From Desulfocarbo indianensis (GTDB taxonomy: Bacteria; Desulfobacterota; Desulfarculia; Desulfarculales; Desulfarculaceae), in contig LBMP01000002.1 of NCBI GenBank assembly GCA_001184205.1, positions 390,726 through 454,725 on the forward strand: a DNA stretch of 64,000 nucleotides, read 5' to 3'. The notes beneath the pieces were generated by a model, which did not search any database, was not told where the DNA came from, and saw only the letters and a list, made by a program, of their open reading frames with translations. Of this stretch, positions 53,567 through 62,789 are shown piece by piece (within the stretch, counting starts at the first letter, position 1; each line of letters starts with the position of its first letter). A program made the translations under genes and the position numbers.

Positions 53567-54939
53567 GCCTGCGCAAGGTCCTGGCCTGGCTTTTTGTCCT
53601 GGCGGTGGCCGCCGGGGCCTATTTTTACACGGCCCGCCAGGCCGGGGAGGTCACCCAAAAGCAGCTTGCCGACAGCAAGGTCTTGAGCCTGGCCGATCCC
53701 CTGCACGTGGAGGCCCTGGAGCTTTCCGGGGATGACTATCCCAAGACGGTGCGCATCGAGCGCCGCGACGCCGAGCACAAGTGGCAGATGACCCAGCCCG
53801 TGGATTGGACCGCCGACGGCGTGCGGGTGGGCCGGCTGCTGGATACTCTATTGGGGGCGCACTGGCAAAGGCGCTTGGAGGAGCGGCAGCAGTTGGCCGA
53901 GTTCGGCCTGGACCCGCCCCGGGTGCGGGTGAGGGTCTGGGACCGCCAGGGAGCCTTGGTGGAGCTTTTGGTGGGAGATGAAAGCCCCTCGGGAGAATTC
54001 TTCTACGCGGCCCCGCCGGATGGCAAGGGCGAGGTCTGGCTGCTGCCCGGCAAGGACCGCTTGCAGATATCGCTCACCTTGTTCGATCTGCGGGACAAGG
54101 CGGTGCTGGATTTCGTGGTGGCCAACGTGAAAGCCATCCGGCTGGAAAGCGCCCGCACCGGCCAGCTTCGCCTGGAGCGCAAGACGGTGGAGGGAGAGGA
54201 CCAGTGGTTTTTCCACGGCGGCGGGGCGGCCTCGGCGGAAGACGTGCGCGACTGGCTGTTCCAGATCCACGGCTTGCGGGCCCTGGATTTCGTGGATAGC
54301 GGCATAAACCCCGCGGCCATGGGCTTGACCAAGCCCGTAACGCGTTTAACTTTAAGCATGAAGGACGGCCAAAACCTGGGCCTGGAGATTGGCGCCCAGG
54401 CCAAAACCGGCCCGGAAAGCTATGTCCGGCGCTTGCTGGGCGGCCAAGTCATGGTGGTTAAAGACAAAAGCCTGGCAGTCCTCAACAAGGCGCGGAAAGA
54501 TTTGGCCTTTCGCAAGGTTTGGGACCTGGCGCGGGAACGGGTGGTGGCCCTGGAGGTTCAAGGCCCCGGAGAGAGTAAACAGGCCTTTGCCAAACAAGAG
54601 GGGCAGTGGCAAAGGACCTTGCCTCCTGGTAAGGATGAAGATGGCAAGGCGGCCTCGTTTTTGATCTGGGACCTGAGCGAGCTTAAATACGAGGAAATTC
54701 TGCCCGCCCAGGGCGATTACGGCCTGGAGCCGCCGCAGGTGAAAATAACGGTCAAGGAGCGGCTTAAAACCGAAAAGGATCAAGTCCGGTCCTTGAGCTT
54801 GTTCATAGGAAAAAAGGATGAAAAAAGCGGCCTTCTGCCCGTGCGGGTGGCGGGCGACGCCCGTGTTTTTGGCGTGAAGCCGGAACTGGCCGACAGCATC
54901 CCCCCGGGGGATGACCAAAAGTCCCCTTCGGGGACCTAG
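53563..54939 (+). CDS. DUF4340 protein associated with the Gld-like ABC system
   Basis: 458 residues from GTG 53563, overlapping the GldG stop by four bases. One N-terminal membrane helix ([18 protein letters not shown]) is followed by repeated beta-rich modules with the DUF4340 pattern: [10 protein letters not shown]-like [27 protein letters not shown] and a second copy around [17 protein letters not shown]. Probably a periplasmic partner of the GldG protein; this pairing is common in Deltaproteobacteria and Planctomycetes-type operons. Confidence 0.88.
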   Translation: MSLRKVLAWLFVLAVAAGAYFYTARQAGEVTQKQLADSKVLSLADPLHVEALELSGDDYPKTVRIERRDAEHKWQMTQPVDWTADGVRVGRLLDTLLGAHWQRRLEERQQLAEFGLDPPRVRVRVWDRQGALVELLVGDESPSGEFFYAAPPDGKGEVWLLPGKDRLQISLTLFDLRDKAVLDFVVANVKAIRLESARTGQLRLERKTVEGEDQWFFHGGGAASAEDVRDWLFQIHGLRALDFVDSGINPAAMGLTKPVTRLTLSMKDGQNLGLEIGAQAKTGPESYVRRLLGGQVMVVKDKSLAVLNKARKDLAFRKVWDLARERVVALEVQGPGESKQAFAKQEGQWQRTLPPGKDEDGKAASFLIWDLSELKYEEILPAQGDYGLEPPQVKITVKERLKTEKDQVRSLSLFIGKKDEKSGLLPVRVAGDARVFGVKPELADSIPPGDDQKSPSGT

Positions 54940-54961
54940 ACCCTGCAAAGAGGGAAAGATC

Positions 54962-55276
54962 ATGGCACGAGTAACCGTGGAAGATTGCCTTCGCCAGGTA
55001 AACAACCGTTTCGCCTTGGTGCATTTGTCCGCCAAGCGGGTGCGGCAGCTGCGGGAAGGCGCTCCGCCCCACCTTGATTCCAAAAACAAGGAAGTGGTTC
55101 TGGCCCTCAGGGAGATCGCCGCGGGCGACGTATACCCGGTGAGCGCCGACGAGGCCGAAAAGGGCCGCATGGAGGCCGAGACCAAGGAGCGCGAGCGCCT
55201 GGCCGCCCTGGCCGCCGCCCAAAGGGAAGAGGGCGAAAAGCCCGCGCCCAAGGTCGAGGAAGAGGACGAGGACTAG
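54962..55276 (+). CDS. rpoZ: RNA polymerase omega subunit
   Basis: 104 residues from ATG 54962 (GAGGGAAA four bases upstream). [20 protein letters not shown] is the omega signature, followed by [12 protein letters not shown] and the REIAAG helix; the C-terminus is a charged Glu/Lys-rich tail. It helps assemble beta' and couples to ppGpp response. It starts 22 bases after the DUF4340 gene. The gmk and spoT genes that often flank rpoZ are absent. Confidence 0.95.
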   Translation: MARVTVEDCLRQVNNRFALVHLSAKRVRQLREGAPPHLDSKNKEVVLALREIAAGDVYPVSADEAEKGRMEAETKERERLAALAAAQREEGEKPAPKVEEEDED

Positions 55277-55279
55277 GCC

Positions 55280-55618
55280 ATGGCCAAAAGCGCATTGCCC
55301 ACCGCCAGGGAGCGCCGGGAGATGCTGGCCCAAAACGCGGCCGGCCTGGGCGCGGCGGGCAGGGCCCTGGCCGAGGCCGGGCGCTGGGGCGAGGCCCTGG
55401 AGTGCCTGGAGGCGGCGGAGGACCGGGAAGGCCTGGCCCAGGCGGCGGACGCCGCCGTGGAAGCCGGCGATTATTTCATCTACCGCCGCGCCAGGCAGCT
55501 AATGAGCGGAGAGCCGGAGCCCCGCCAGTTGGCCCGCCTGGCCGAGATGGCCGAGGCCGCGGGCAAGCTTTCCCACGCCAGCGCCGCGCGTAAGCTTTTG
55601 CACCAGGAAGAGAGCTGA
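55280..55618 (+). CDS. Small TPR-like helical protein
   Basis: 112 residues, nearly all helical and Ala-rich, with a TPR-like rhythm ([39 protein letters not shown]). No enzyme motif, signal or cysteines beyond one. Its ATG is three bases after the rpoZ stop and it ends 10 bases before dnaJ, so it is expressed between them. Possibly a chaperone or polymerase adaptor; not recognised. Confidence 0.75.
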   Translation: MAKSALPTARERREMLAQNAAGLGAAGRALAEAGRWGEALECLEAAEDREGLAQAADAAVEAGDYFIYRRARQLMSGEPEPRQLARLAEMAEAAGKLSHASAARKLLHQEES

Positions 55619-55628
55619 GCCCCCAGTC

Positions 55629-56762
55629 ATGAATGCCAAGAGGTGTTATTACGAGATCCTGGGCGTTGAGCGCGACTCCGACGGCGAGGTCATAAAAAAG
55701 GCCTACCGCAAGCTGGCGCTGCAATACCACCCGGACCGCAACCCCGACGACAGCGAGGCCGAGGAGCGTTTCAAGGAGTGCGCCGAGGCCTACGAGGTGC
55801 TGCGCGATCCCCAGCGGCGTCAGGCTTACGACATGTACGGCCACGAGGGCCTGCGCTCCACCGGCTTCCAGGGCTTCGGCGGGGTCAACGATATCTTCAG
55901 CACTTTTTCGGATATTTTCGAGGGATTTTTCGGCTTTGGCGGCGGCGGCCGCTCCAGCGGGCCGCGCCAGGGGCGCGATCTGCGCTATGACCTGGAGATC
56001 AGCCTGGAAGAGGCGGCCCAGGGCAAGCAGGAGACCTTTCCCGTGGGCCGCGAACTCACCTGCCAGGCCTGCGACGGACAGGGTCAGGAAGGCGGCGAGG
56101 AGCCGCCCATTTGCCAGACCTGCGGCGGCCAGGGCCAGGTGCTGCGCTCCCAGGGCTTTTTCCGTTTGGCCACCACCTGTCCGGCCTGCAACGGCAAGGG
56201 CCGCCAGGTGACCAGGCCTTGCCCGGAATGCGATGGCCGGGGGCGCACTTATCAGGAAAAAGAGCTTACCTTGAGGGTGCCCGCGGGCATCACCCACGGC
56301 CAGCGCCTCAGGATGCGGGGCGAGGGCGAGGGCGGGGCCCTGGGCGGTCCGCCGGGGGACCTCTACGTGGTGGTGCACGTGCGGCCCCATCCGGTTTTCG
56401 AGCGCAACGGCGACGACCTCTACCGCCGCCTGGAAGTATCCATGGCGCAGGCCGCCCTGGGGCGGGCCGTGATGGTGGATAGCCTGGTGGATGGGCCGGC
56501 CGATCTGGAACTGCCCGCCGGCGCCCAGAACGGCGATCTGCTGCGCGTGAAGGGCTTGGGCATGCCCAGGCTGCGCGGCGGCGGACGGGGCGACATGCAC
56601 GTGCAGATATTGGTGAAGACCCCCACCAAGCTGAGCAAGCGCCAGCGGGAGCTCTTGGAGGAGTTCGCCGGGCTGGGCGACCGGGGCGCGGCCCAAACGC
56701 CCCTGGATGGCGAGGAAAAGGCTCCCCGCAAGAAAAAGAAAAAACTCTGGGGACTTAACTAG
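55629..56762 (+). CDS. dnaJ: DnaJ chaperone (type I Hsp40)
   Basis: 377 residues. J domain with YHPDRN (HPD) about residue 36, a Gly/Phe-rich linker ([12 protein letters not shown]), a zinc-finger region with all four CxxCxGxG repeats ([32 protein letters not shown]), and the C-terminal substrate domain ([17 protein letters not shown]). The tail is very basic (KKKKK). No dnaK or grpE is adjacent. It delivers unfolded clients to DnaK. Confidence 0.95.
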   Translation: MNAKRCYYEILGVERDSDGEVIKKAYRKLALQYHPDRNPDDSEAEERFKECAEAYEVLRDPQRRQAYDMYGHEGLRSTGFQGFGGVNDIFSTFSDIFEGFFGFGGGGRSSGPRQGRDLRYDLEISLEEAAQGKQETFPVGRELTCQACDGQGQEGGEEPPICQTCGGQGQVLRSQGFFRLATTCPACNGKGRQVTRPCPECDGRGRTYQEKELTLRVPAGITHGQRLRMRGEGEGGALGGPPGDLYVVVHVRPHPVFERNGDDLYRRLEVSMAQAALGRAVMVDSLVDGPADLELPAGAQNGDLLRVKGLGMPRLRGGGRGDMHVQILVKTPTKLSKRQRELLEEFAGLGDRGAAQTPLDGEEKAPRKKKKKLWGLN

Positions 56763-56797
56763 CCCCCTGGCGGGGCCGGAGAAGGGATATTCAAGGC

Positions 56798-57295
56798 TTG
56801 GGACTGACCCATGTGGATGAAAAAGGCGCCGCCCGCATGGTGGATGTCAGCGGCAAAGAGCCCACCAAGCGCCGGGCCTTGGCCCGGGGCCTGATCCGGC
56901 TGGCTCCGGAGACCGTGGCCGCCATCGCCGAAGGCCGCGCCGCCAAGGGCGACGTGCTGGCGGTGGCCAGGGTGGCGGGCATCATGGCCGCCAAGCGCAC
57001 GCCGGAGCTGATTCCCCTTTGCCACCCCTTGCCCATCAGCTCGGTGCGCCTGGAACTGACCCCGCGGGAAGAGGGCGTCCTCATCGAGGCGGAGGTGATC
57101 ACCACCGCGCCCACCGGGGTGGAGATGGAGGCCATGACCGCGGTGAGCGTGGCCGCGCTGACCGTGTATGATATGATCAAGGCCGTGCAGAAGGACGCGG
57201 TCATCGACCAGATCTTCCTGGTGGAAAAGAGCGGAGGAAAGAGCGGAGAGTTCCGGCGTTCTGCGCCGGGGGGCGGGGCGCCTGAAAACGGCTGA
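56798..57295 (+). CDS. moaC: Molybdopterin precursor synthase MoaC
   Basis: 165 residues from TTG 56798, the only start that keeps the conserved [18 protein letters not shown]. Core motifs: [25 protein letters not shown] and [20 protein letters not shown], with the catalytic Lys in [10 protein letters not shown]. The C-terminal Gly/Ser tail is longer than usual. It makes cyclic pyranopterin monophosphate with MoaA. It stands alone between dnaJ and dksA, away from other molybdenum-cofactor genes. Confidence 0.93.
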   Translation: MGLTHVDEKGAARMVDVSGKEPTKRRALARGLIRLAPETVAAIAEGRAAKGDVLAVARVAGIMAAKRTPELIPLCHPLPISSVRLELTPREEGVLIEAEVITTAPTGVEMEAMTAVSVAALTVYDMIKAVQKDAVIDQIFLVEKSGGKSGEFRRSAPGGGAPENG

Positions 57296-57361
57296 CGCAT
57301 GGCGGCCTTGGGTGGCCAAGGTTCGGCGGATGAGGGACCGTCAGGCGGCCTCCCAGAGGTC

Positions 57362-57390
57362 TTTACAGAGGCGCGGTGCCATGATAGACT
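57362..57390 (+). promoter_or_regulatory. Sigma-70-type promoter for dksA
   Basis: TTTACA (57362-57367), 17 bases, TAGACT (57385-57390); predicted start near 57397, about 30 bases before the dksA ATG. Confidence 0.5.
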
Positions 57391-57427
57391 CTCCCACCGA
57401 TTCCCGCCGGCTTGTAAGGAGTTATGC

Positions 57428-57790
57428 ATGAACGAAGCTAAGCTGGAAGAATTTCGGCAGCTCTTGCAGTCAAAGATGGACGATCTTTTGTCCCAGGCCG
57501 AGAACACGGTGGCGGGCATGACCGACAGCAAGGACAATTTTCCAGACCCCACGGACCGCGCCGCGCTGGAATCCGACCGCAATTTTCTTCTGCGCATACG
57601 CGACCGGGAACGCAAACTGATCTCCAAGATACAGGAAGCCATGGAACGCATAGAAGACGGCTCATACGGCATCTGCGAATCCTGCGGCGAGGAGATCGGA
57701 GAAAAGAGACTTTTGGCGCGTCCCGTCACCACCCTGTGCTTTGATTGCAAAAAGCGCCAAGAGGCCATGGAGAAGGCCCGCGGCAAGTAG
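57428..57790 (+). CDS. dksA: DksA/TraR-family transcription factor
   Basis: 120 residues from ATG 57428 (AGGAG seven bases upstream). A helical hairpin carries DPTDRA, the DxxDxA tip motif that enters the polymerase secondary channel, followed by the zinc finger CESCGEEIGEKRL-ARPVTTLCFDC. It modulates rRNA and amino-acid promoters with ppGpp. It has its own promoter candidate, downstream of moaC and before the polysaccharide cluster. Confidence 0.95.
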   Translation: MNEAKLEEFRQLLQSKMDDLLSQAENTVAGMTDSKDNFPDPTDRAALESDRNFLLRIRDRERKLISKIQEAMERIEDGSYGICESCGEEIGEKRLLARPVTTLCFDCKKRQEAMEKARGK

Positions 57791-57851
57791 GCCCGCGCTT
57801 TAATCGGCGGTTCAGGGGCTTTACCCGCGAGTCGGTGCAGGCGATCCAAGC

Positions 57852-59249
57852 ATGTTCCAAAGACGCCTTCAATTTTTCCGTTCAGTTTTATACCTCTGCG
57901 ACCTCTTCATGGTGGCCGCCTGCTGGCTGGCCGCCTATTACGTCCGCTTTTTCGCGCCCGTGTTCCCGGTTACCAAGGGCGTGCCCGACCTTGAATTGTA
58001 TCTGGCCCTCATGGCCCTGGTCCTGGTGGTTTTCGCGGTGGTGCTGCAAGCCATAGGCCTCTACCGCCGGCCCTGGGCCAGGATCACCCAGGTCATCTGG
58101 CCGGTGTTCCAGGTGGCCACCCTGGGGGTGACCATCGCCATAGCCATTACCTGGTTCCTGAAGCCTTATGACTTCAGCCGCCTGGTTTTCGTGCACTTTT
58201 TCGTTTTCATCATCGTGGCCATGCTGGCCTATCGGCCGCTTTTGCGCAATATCTGGTCGCGCTTGGCTCCGGGCTACGCCAACGAGCGGGTGCTCATCGT
58301 GGGGGTGGAAGACCTGGGCCGCCTGGTGGCCGGCAAAATCCGCAAGCAGCCGGTGCTGGGCCTGACCCTGGCGGGATTTCTCACCTGCACCCCCTCCAAG
58401 GTGGGCAGCGAGGTGGACGGCCTGCCCGTTTTGGGCATGTACAGCGAGATACAGCAAGCCATAGCCAAGCACCAGATTCACGTGGTCATCGTGGCCCTGC
58501 CGCTGTCGGCCCACGACCGCATCGTGCAGGTGATGAACGACGTGGCCGAAGAGATGGTGGACGTGCAGGTGGTGCCCGACCTCTACCGCTATATTAGCCT
58601 CAGGGGCACGGTGGAGGAGTTCGACGGGCTGCCCATCATCGGGCTGCGCTCCACCCCCCTGGAGGGGTGGAACCGGGTGCTGAAGCGCACGGTGGACATC
58701 TTGGGCTCCCTCATGGGCATCGTGCTGTTGGGGCCGCTGATGCTGGCCTTGGCCCTCGGCGTCAAGCTCAGTTCGCCCGGCCCGGTGCTCTACCGGCAGA
58801 AACGCATGGGCCTGGACGGCAGGCTGTTCGACATGCTCAAGTTCCGCTCCATGCGGGTGGACGCGGAAGACGATTGCGGCCCGGTGTGGGCCTGCCAGGA
58901 CGACCCCCGCCGCACCAAGCTGGGCGCTTTCATGCGCCGCACCAGCCTGGATGAATTGCCCCAGTTTTTCAACGCGCTGAAAGGCGACATGAGCCTGGTG
59001 GGACCGCGGCCGGAACGTCCGGAGTTCATAAGCGATTTCAAGTCCAAGGTTCCGCGCTACATGCTGCGCCACAAAATGAAGGCCGGCATCACCGGCTGGG
59101 CCCAGATCAACGGCTGGCGGGGCAACACCTCCCTGGAGCGGAGGATCGAGCACGACCTGTACTACATAGAAAACTGGTCCCTGGCCCTGGACTTCAAGAT
59201 CATGGCGCTCACCCTGGTCCGGGGCTTCGTCAATCCCCACGCCTACTAA
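57852..59249 (+). CDS. Undecaprenyl-phosphate sugar-phosphotransferase (WcaJ/WbaP type)
   Basis: 465 residues. Four or five N-terminal membrane helices, a central nucleotide-binding-like domain (RVLIVGVEDLGRLVAGKI), one more helix, and the C-terminal transferase domain with KRTVDILGSLMGIVLLGP, RQKRMGLDGR, MLKFRSM, TSLDELPQFFNALKGDMSLV and GPRPERPEF. It puts the first sugar phosphate on the lipid carrier, starting a surface polysaccharide. The ribosome site is weak. It leads the transport and modification genes downstream. Confidence 0.93.
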   Translation: MFQRRLQFFRSVLYLCDLFMVAACWLAAYYVRFFAPVFPVTKGVPDLELYLALMALVLVVFAVVLQAIGLYRRPWARITQVIWPVFQVATLGVTIAIAITWFLKPYDFSRLVFVHFFVFIIVAMLAYRPLLRNIWSRLAPGYANERVLIVGVEDLGRLVAGKIRKQPVLGLTLAGFLTCTPSKVGSEVDGLPVLGMYSEIQQAIAKHQIHVVIVALPLSAHDRIVQVMNDVAEEMVDVQVVPDLYRYISLRGTVEEFDGLPIIGLRSTPLEGWNRVLKRTVDILGSLMGIVLLGPLMLALALGVKLSSPGPVLYRQKRMGLDGRLFDMLKFRSMRVDAEDDCGPVWACQDDPRRTKLGAFMRRTSLDELPQFFNALKGDMSLVGPRPERPEFISDFKSKVPRYMLRHKMKAGITGWAQINGWRGNTSLERRIEHDLYYIENWSLALDFKIMALTLVRGFVNPHAY

Positions 59250-59341
59250 AAACAGGTCTTTGATAATCGTGGCTATTTGGGGTATGAGTTAGGCGCGCCC
59301 GGCTCAAGCAGCGGGCAAATGCGCCCTTGGGGAAACTAACC

Positions 59342-60145
59342 ATGGCAGGCACCCGGCAGCGGAACATATTCGCCCGTTTTTTCGCCGAACTGTTGCGGCA
59401 TCAGGCCCTGGTGGCGGCGCTCACCGGCCGCGAGCTGAAAGGGCGCTACCGGGGTTCGGTTCTGGGCTTTTTGTGGACCTTTCTCAATCCCCTGCTGCTG
59501 CTTTCGGTTTACGCCCTGGTCTTTTCCGTCTATTTCCGGGTGCAGATGGAAAACTACGCGGTGTTCATGTTCACCGGCCTCTTGCCCTGGATTTTTTTCT
59601 CTTCCTCGCTCATGGAAGGCGCCGGCGCGGTGTCCGACGGCGGCAGCCTGGTGACCAAGGTCTTGTTCCCCCAGCAGGTATTGCCCGCGGTCAAGGTCAT
59701 GGCCAATTTCGTGAACTACCTGCTCAGCCTGCCCATCCTGTTCGGCTTCATGCTGCTTAACGGGGTGCCCATAACCGTCCACGCCCTGGCGTTCCTGCCG
59801 GTGGCCCTGGTGCACATCGTTTTCGTTTTCGGCCTGACCCTCATCCTGGCCACGGCCAACGTTTTCATGCGCGACACCCGGCACATCCTGGGCAACGTCC
59901 TGACCCTGTGGTTTTTCCTGACCCCCATCCTCTACCCCCTGACCCAGGTGCCGGGCCAGTACCGCTTTCTGGTCTATTTGAACCCGGCCGCCGTGTTCAG
60001 CCTGGCCTATCACGACCTGTTCTTCTGGGGGCGCTGGCCCCGCTGGGACCTCTTGGGCCTGCTTTTGGCCGCCGGGCTGGTCATGCTGTTGGTGGCCATC
60101 GTGATTTTCGAGCATTACAAGGAGTACTTCGCCGAGAAGATATGA
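59342..60145 (+). CDS. Polysaccharide ABC transporter permease (Wzm/KpsM type)
   Basis: 267 residues from ATG 59342 (GGGGAAA upstream; TTG 59327 is an extended alternative). Six expected membrane helices in the ABC-2 layout: RELKGRYRGSVLGFLWTFLN at the N-terminus, LLPWIFFSSSLMEG, and ANVFMRDTRHILGNVL. It forms the membrane channel exporting a lipid-linked polysaccharide together with the ATPase that overlaps its stop by ATGA. Confidence 0.93.
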   Translation: MAGTRQRNIFARFFAELLRHQALVAALTGRELKGRYRGSVLGFLWTFLNPLLLLSVYALVFSVYFRVQMENYAVFMFTGLLPWIFFSSSLMEGAGAVSDGGSLVTKVLFPQQVLPAVKVMANFVNYLLSLPILFGFMLLNGVPITVHALAFLPVALVHIVFVFGLTLILATANVFMRDTRHILGNVLTLWFFLTPILYPLTQVPGQYRFLVYLNPAAVFSLAYHDLFFWGRWPRWDLLGLLLAAGLVMLLVAIVIFEHYKEYFAEKI

Positions 60146-61386
60146 GCCAAGAGCCTGTCATAGAAGTGCGGGGGCTGAAAAAACGCTTTCGCCGGGAAAT
60201 GATCAAGAGCGACTACACCACCTGGAAGTCGCTCTTGCTGAAGCCCTTTTCCCGGCGGCGCGCCCGTGATTACGTCACCGTGCTGAACGGGGTGGACTTT
60301 GCGGTGGGCGCGGGCCGCACCTTGGCCATCATCGGGCAGAACGGCTCGGGCAAGAGCACCCTGTTGAAGATACTGGCCGGCATTTATAAACCCGACGAAG
60401 GGGAGGTGCAGGTGCGCGGCCGGGTGGCCAGCCTCATCGAGCTGGGGGCCGGGTTTCACCCGGAGTTCACCGGCCGGGAAAACATCTTCCTCAACGGCAC
60501 CATCCTGGGGCTTTCCAAAAAGGAGATCGGCCAGCGCCTGGAGCATATCATCGCCTTTTCCGGCCTGGGCGAATACATAGACGCGCCGGTGCGCACCTAC
60601 AGCTCCGGCATGTACGTGCGCCTGGGTTTCAGCGTGGCGGTCAACGTGGATCCGGACGTGCTCCTGGTGGACGAGGTGCTGGCCGTGGGCGACGAGGCCT
60701 TCGCTCACAAGTGCGAGGACAAGATCAACCAGTTCCGCGCCTCGGGCAAGACCATCTGCCTGGTGACCCACGACATGGGCGCGGTGGAGAAATACGCCAA
60801 CGAGGTGGTGTGGCTGGACGGCGGCCAGGTGGCCGCCGCCGGCGAGGCCCGCCAGGTGATAGACGCCTACCGCCAGAAGGTGGCCGTTGAGGAGGACGCC
60901 ATCCGCCGGGAGGAGACGCGCCTGGAAAAGGCCGAGCGCCTGCAGGCCCAGCGCTGGGGCGACGGCGACGTGGTCATCGAGGACGTGCGCCTGCTGGACG
61001 GCGCTGGGGCGGAAAAGGCGGTCTTCAATCACGGCGAGGCGCTCACCGTGGAGTTGGATTACCGCCTGGCCCGGCCCACCGAGGATTTGGTGTTCGGCGT
61101 GGCCCTGGTCAACGCGGGCCAGGTGGTATGCTGGGGCAGCAACACCCATATCGACCGCGCGGAGTTGGGTCCGGCGCCGCCGGCGGGCACCGTGCGCTGC
61201 CGCCTGGACCGGCTGGATTTGTTGCAGGGCACCTATTTTTTGGACGTGGCCGCCCACGCCAAGGACGGCCGGGCCTATGATTATCTCAAGCGGGCGCTGT
61301 CTTTCGCGGTGCGCAGCTCCTTGGGAGACGAGGGCGTGTTCCGGCCGCCCCACGAATGGGGCCTATCCGGCCGAGGGGAGGGCTGA
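60142..61386 (+). CDS. Polysaccharide ABC transporter ATPase with carbohydrate-binding tail (Wzt type)
   Basis: 414 residues. ATPase domain: Walker A IGQNGSGKSTLLKILAG, signature YSSGMYVRLGFSVA, Walker B LLVDEVLAVGD, and the switch His in VTHDMG. After about residue 265 a beta-rich C-terminal domain (VVIEDVRLLDG; FNHGEALTVELDYRL; LDRLDLLQGTYFLDVAAH) is the Wzt-type domain that recognises the finished end of the glycan. It overlaps the permease by four bases and the methyltransferase by one. Confidence 0.93.
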   Translation: MSQEPVIEVRGLKKRFRREMIKSDYTTWKSLLLKPFSRRRARDYVTVLNGVDFAVGAGRTLAIIGQNGSGKSTLLKILAGIYKPDEGEVQVRGRVASLIELGAGFHPEFTGRENIFLNGTILGLSKKEIGQRLEHIIAFSGLGEYIDAPVRTYSSGMYVRLGFSVAVNVDPDVLLVDEVLAVGDEAFAHKCEDKINQFRASGKTICLVTHDMGAVEKYANEVVWLDGGQVAAAGEARQVIDAYRQKVAVEEDAIRREETRLEKAERLQAQRWGDGDVVIEDVRLLDGAGAEKAVFNHGEALTVELDYRLARPTEDLVFGVALVNAGQVVCWGSNTHIDRAELGPAPPAGTVRCRLDRLDLLQGTYFLDVAAHAKDGRAYDYLKRALSFAVRSSLGDEGVFRPPHEWGLSGRGEG

Positions 61387-62789
61387 TGAGCCAGGAACCG
61401 AAAGACCACGCGGCCGAGCCTTCCTGGGAGGAGCTGCTGGCCGAGGTCGACGCGGCGGTGGAGCAGAAGAAGGCCGACGGCTTCTACGATGCCGACGAGG
61501 TGCGCCGCATAGAGGAGATGCCGGTCAACTTCATCAAGGCCAAGGAGGACGGGGCCGAGGCGGAACTGGCCCTGCGCAGCGCCAACCTGCAAAAGCTGTG
61601 GGACGCCAAACAGAGCGGCGTCACCACCCACCGGGCGGGCGCCGTGGGCGGCCTGATCGTGGGGCTCAAAAAGCTGTTGCACAAGGTTTCCGGCTTTCCC
61701 CTGGGGGTTTGGCTGGCCCGCCAGGTGCAGTTCAATGACGAGTTGGTCAAGCTGAGCAACGTGCTGGTGCCCCAGCACACCGATCTGCGCCACCGCACCA
61801 ACCACAACGAGAAGCGCCTGGATGAGCTGGAATACAACAACCGGGCGCTTTACGACGAGCTCTCCCGCGCGCACGACCGCCTGGGGCATCTGGAGCGCCT
61901 GCTGGAAGACCTGCGGCGCGGCGGTCAGGAGGCGGCCCGCCATGTGGAGGCGCGGGTCTCCGGCCTGGAGCGCGCCGCCGGCTCGGACCGCTCCCAGATC
62001 GAGACCTCCCTGGCCGGCATCCAGGCCATGCTGGAGGATCTGGCCCGGGGCGGCGTGATCTCCGAGGCGGCGGCCGGCGCGGTGGCGGCCGAGCGCCAGC
62101 GGGCGCGGGGCTCGGGCTACCTGGCCTTCGAGGACATGCACCGCGGCGACCGCGCCGAGATCAAACAGCGCCAGGAGGTTTACCTGCCTTATTTCCAGGA
62201 GGCGGTCGGCGCCGAGGCCCCCCTGTTGGACATCGGCTGCGGCCGGGGCGAGTTTCTGGAGGCGGCCAAGGAGGCGGGGCTTCCCGCCAGGGGCGTGGAC
62301 CTGAATCCGGAGATGGCCGCCTTTTGCCGGAGCCGGGGCCTGGAAGCGGCCGAGGGCGACGCCATCGCCTATCTGCGCGGCCTGCCCGACGCCGGCCTGG
62401 GCGGCATCCTGGCCGCGCAATTGATCGAGCATCTGCCCCTGGATCAGCTCACCGAAATGGTGAGCCTCTGCTCGGCCAAGCTCAAGCCCGGCGGGGTGTT
62501 CATCGCCGAGACCGTGAACCCCCAGTGCCTCACCACCTTTTCCGGGGCGTTTTATCTGGACCTGACCCACATCAAGCCCATCCACCCCGAGGCGGCCCGC
62601 TTCCTCTGGCGCTGGGCCGGCCTGGGCCAGGTGGACATCGTGTATCTCTCGCCCTATCCGCCGGACCACCGCCTGGAGAACTACCAGGAGGGCGACGACG
62701 GCCTGGCCGGGGTGGTGAACCGCAACGTGGAGCGGCTCAATTCGCTTTTGTTCGGCTATCAGGACTACGCGGTGGTGGGGCGCAAATAA
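61386..62789 (+). CDS. SAM-dependent methyltransferase with N-terminal coiled coil
   Basis: 467 residues; ATG 61386 overlaps the ATPase stop (TGATG). An amphipathic/hydrophobic stretch (about 85-115: GGLIVGLKKLLHKVSGFPLG) precedes a long coiled coil (about 120-215). The class I methyltransferase part has PLLDIGCGRGEFLEAAKEAG (about 280) and LAAQLIEHLPLDQL. The combination beside a Wzt with a glycan-recognition tail recalls WbdD-type chain terminators, whose coiled coil sets chain length, though domain order is reversed and no kinase domain is present. Confidence 0.85.
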   Translation: MSQEPKDHAAEPSWEELLAEVDAAVEQKKADGFYDADEVRRIEEMPVNFIKAKEDGAEAELALRSANLQKLWDAKQSGVTTHRAGAVGGLIVGLKKLLHKVSGFPLGVWLARQVQFNDELVKLSNVLVPQHTDLRHRTNHNEKRLDELEYNNRALYDELSRAHDRLGHLERLLEDLRRGGQEAARHVEARVSGLERAAGSDRSQIETSLAGIQAMLEDLARGGVISEAAAGAVAAERQRARGSGYLAFEDMHRGDRAEIKQRQEVYLPYFQEAVGAEAPLLDIGCGRGEFLEAAKEAGLPARGVDLNPEMAAFCRSRGLEAAEGDAIAYLRGLPDAGLGGILAAQLIEHLPLDQLTEMVSLCSAKLKPGGVFIAETVNPQCLTTFSGAFYLDLTHIKPIHPEAARFLWRWAGLGQVDIVYLSPYPPDHRLENYQEGDDGLAGVVNRNVERLNSLLFGYQDYAVVGRK

